Assembly: GCA_027296205.1 (NCBI GenBank)
Contig: JAPUJM010000116.1
Location: 1 to 6,003, forward strand
From: Actinomycetota bacterium
Lineage (GTDB): Bacteria; Actinomycetota; Acidimicrobiia; Spongiisociales; ZC4RG35
DNA length: 6,003 nt
Direction: 5' to 3'
The notes beneath the pieces were generated by a model. It was not told the DNA's origin and searched no databases. It saw only the letters and a list, made by a program, of their open reading frames with translations. Positions 5,250-6,003 of this stretch are shown piece after piece (position 1 is the first letter of the stretch; each line of letters opens with the position of its first letter). Both the position numbers and the translations under genes were made by a program.

Positions 5250-6003
5250 GCCGTCCGCTCCGAATGGGGGCCGCCGCTGCGGTCGTGGCCGCGAGTGTCT
5301 TGCTGTCCCGCCTTCTCGGTCTGGGCCGGGAGGCGCTCCTTGCGGGACTGATCGGTGTCAACTCCGAGGGTGACCTCTACCGGCAGGCATTCACGCTCCC
5401 CGACTTCCTCAACTATCTGTTGGCAGGCGCCTACCTGACGATCACGCTGATCCCAATACTCAGTCGTCACCTCGAGCGAGGCGATTCGGACGGGGCCAGC
5501 CGGGCGTTCACTTCCGTGTTCCGGTTCATCGGTGTTGCGATCGTTGCCCTCACCCTCCTGATGTGGGTGTTTGCCGACCAACTTGTCTCGCTGGTCTTCC
5601 CCGAAGTCATCGAGAATCACGACCGTCTGGTTTCGATGACGCGCCTGGTCCTGCCCGCCCAGGTGTTCCTGGTGGTGGGAGCACTGCTGATGGCCGTGCA
5701 ATACACCCACCGCAGATTCGTTTACCCGGCTCTCGCCCCTCTCATCTACAACGTGGGGATCATCGCCGGTGGCTTGATCGGGGCGGCGGTTGGCGATCCG
5801 TCGCCTGAGTCGTTCCTCTGGGGCGCCGTCATTGGTTCGGCCGTGGGCAACTTCGGTCTGCAATGGGTAGGAGCTCGCCGCACCGGAACCTGGCTCATGC
5901 GTCCGGTCAGGGGTGAGTCGTCCGTCGGGGAGTATCTGATTCTTGCGCTACCTCTGATGATCGGGCAGTCGGTGGTCGTGCTAGACGAACAGTTCGTCCG
6001 ATT
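5246..6003 (+). CDS. murJ: MurJ/MviN family lipid II flippase, partial (C-terminus outside the window)
   Basis: The frame is open from the ATG at 5246 to the right edge (252 complete codons). It encodes a multi-helix membrane protein of the MOP superfamily, the MurJ group, which moves lipid-linked peptidoglycan precursor across the inner membrane. The first helix AAAVVAASVLLSRLLGLGRE matches the MurJ N-terminus (SR.LG..R). It is followed by GDLYRQAFTLPDFLNYLLAG, with the conserved Asp and LP motif, and then TLIPILSRHLERG. Later helices include VLPAQVFLVVGALLMAVQYT and LAPLIYNVGIIAGGLIGAAV, again as in the family. Relative to E. coli MurJ, the conserved RRIFAEGA stretch reads NYLLAGAY, so Arg52 and the AEGA glutamate are absent, as far as a by-eye alignment can show. 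The start is supported by GAAGGG (5238-5243) and the 4-nt overlap with the PHP gene. Typical length is about 500 residues or more, so half or less is seen. Confidence 0.93.
   Translation, partial: MSRPLRMGAAAAVVAASVLLSRLLGLGREALLAGLIGVNSEGDLYRQAFTLPDFLNYLLAGAYLTITLIPILSRHLERGDSDGASRAFTSVFRFIGVAIVALTLLMWVFADQLVSLVFPEVIENHDRLVSMTRLVLPAQVFLVVGALLMAVQYTHRRFVYPALAPLIYNVGIIAGGLIGAAVGDPSPESFLWGAVIGSAVGNFGLQWVGARRTGTWLMRPVRGESSVGEYLILALPLMIGQSVVVLDEQFVR

Noticed and set aside
5231..5863. Minus-strand open frame of 210 residues, rich in Glu, Gln, Asp, Arg and His.
   Set aside because: This charged composition is the expected mirror of the hydrophobic helices of murJ on the plus strand.

Overview
The window looks like ordinary chromosome from a high-GC actinomycete-like bacterium. 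This is inferred from the roughly 60% GC with strong G/C at third codon positions, frequent 4-nt start/stop overlaps, TTG and GTG starts, a lysC-asd pair, and a membrane-tethered cyclophilin of the kind common in Actinomycetota. An uncultured Acidimicrobiia-type lineage is a guess; no 16S or other decisive marker is present. I see no mobile element, CRISPR array, phage gene or defence system.

Two divergent gene sets start from an 87-nt gap at 3487-3573. Leftward (minus strand, read from 3486 down to 1) are lysC, which is short with a single ACT region, then asd (overlapping lysC by 4 nt), tRNA-Pro(CGG) followed by a hairpin terminator, a broken VOC/glyoxalase-fold gene, and an endonuclease/exonuclease/phosphatase (EEP) family gene that runs off the left edge. 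Rightward (plus strand, read from 3574 to the end) are a membrane-anchored cyclophilin-type peptidyl-prolyl isomerase, a PHP-domain phosphoesterase of the RNase AM/TrpH type, and a MurJ/MviN-type flippase that runs off the right edge. The PHP and murJ genes overlap by 4 nt.

LysC and Asd catalyse the first two steps of the aspartate pathway, making aspartate semialdehyde for lysine/diaminopimelate, threonine and methionine. Diaminopimelate and the MurJ flippase both serve cell-wall synthesis, but nothing in the sequence ties the two sides into one regulon beyond the shared intergenic gap.

The points most worth a second look are the aspartokinase, which lacks about 95 residues of the usual tandem ACT region, and the VOC-family gene at 779-1280. 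The latter can be read as one protein only through two same-direction frameshifts, one probably in a five-base homopolymer. I did not find a convincing new biological system.
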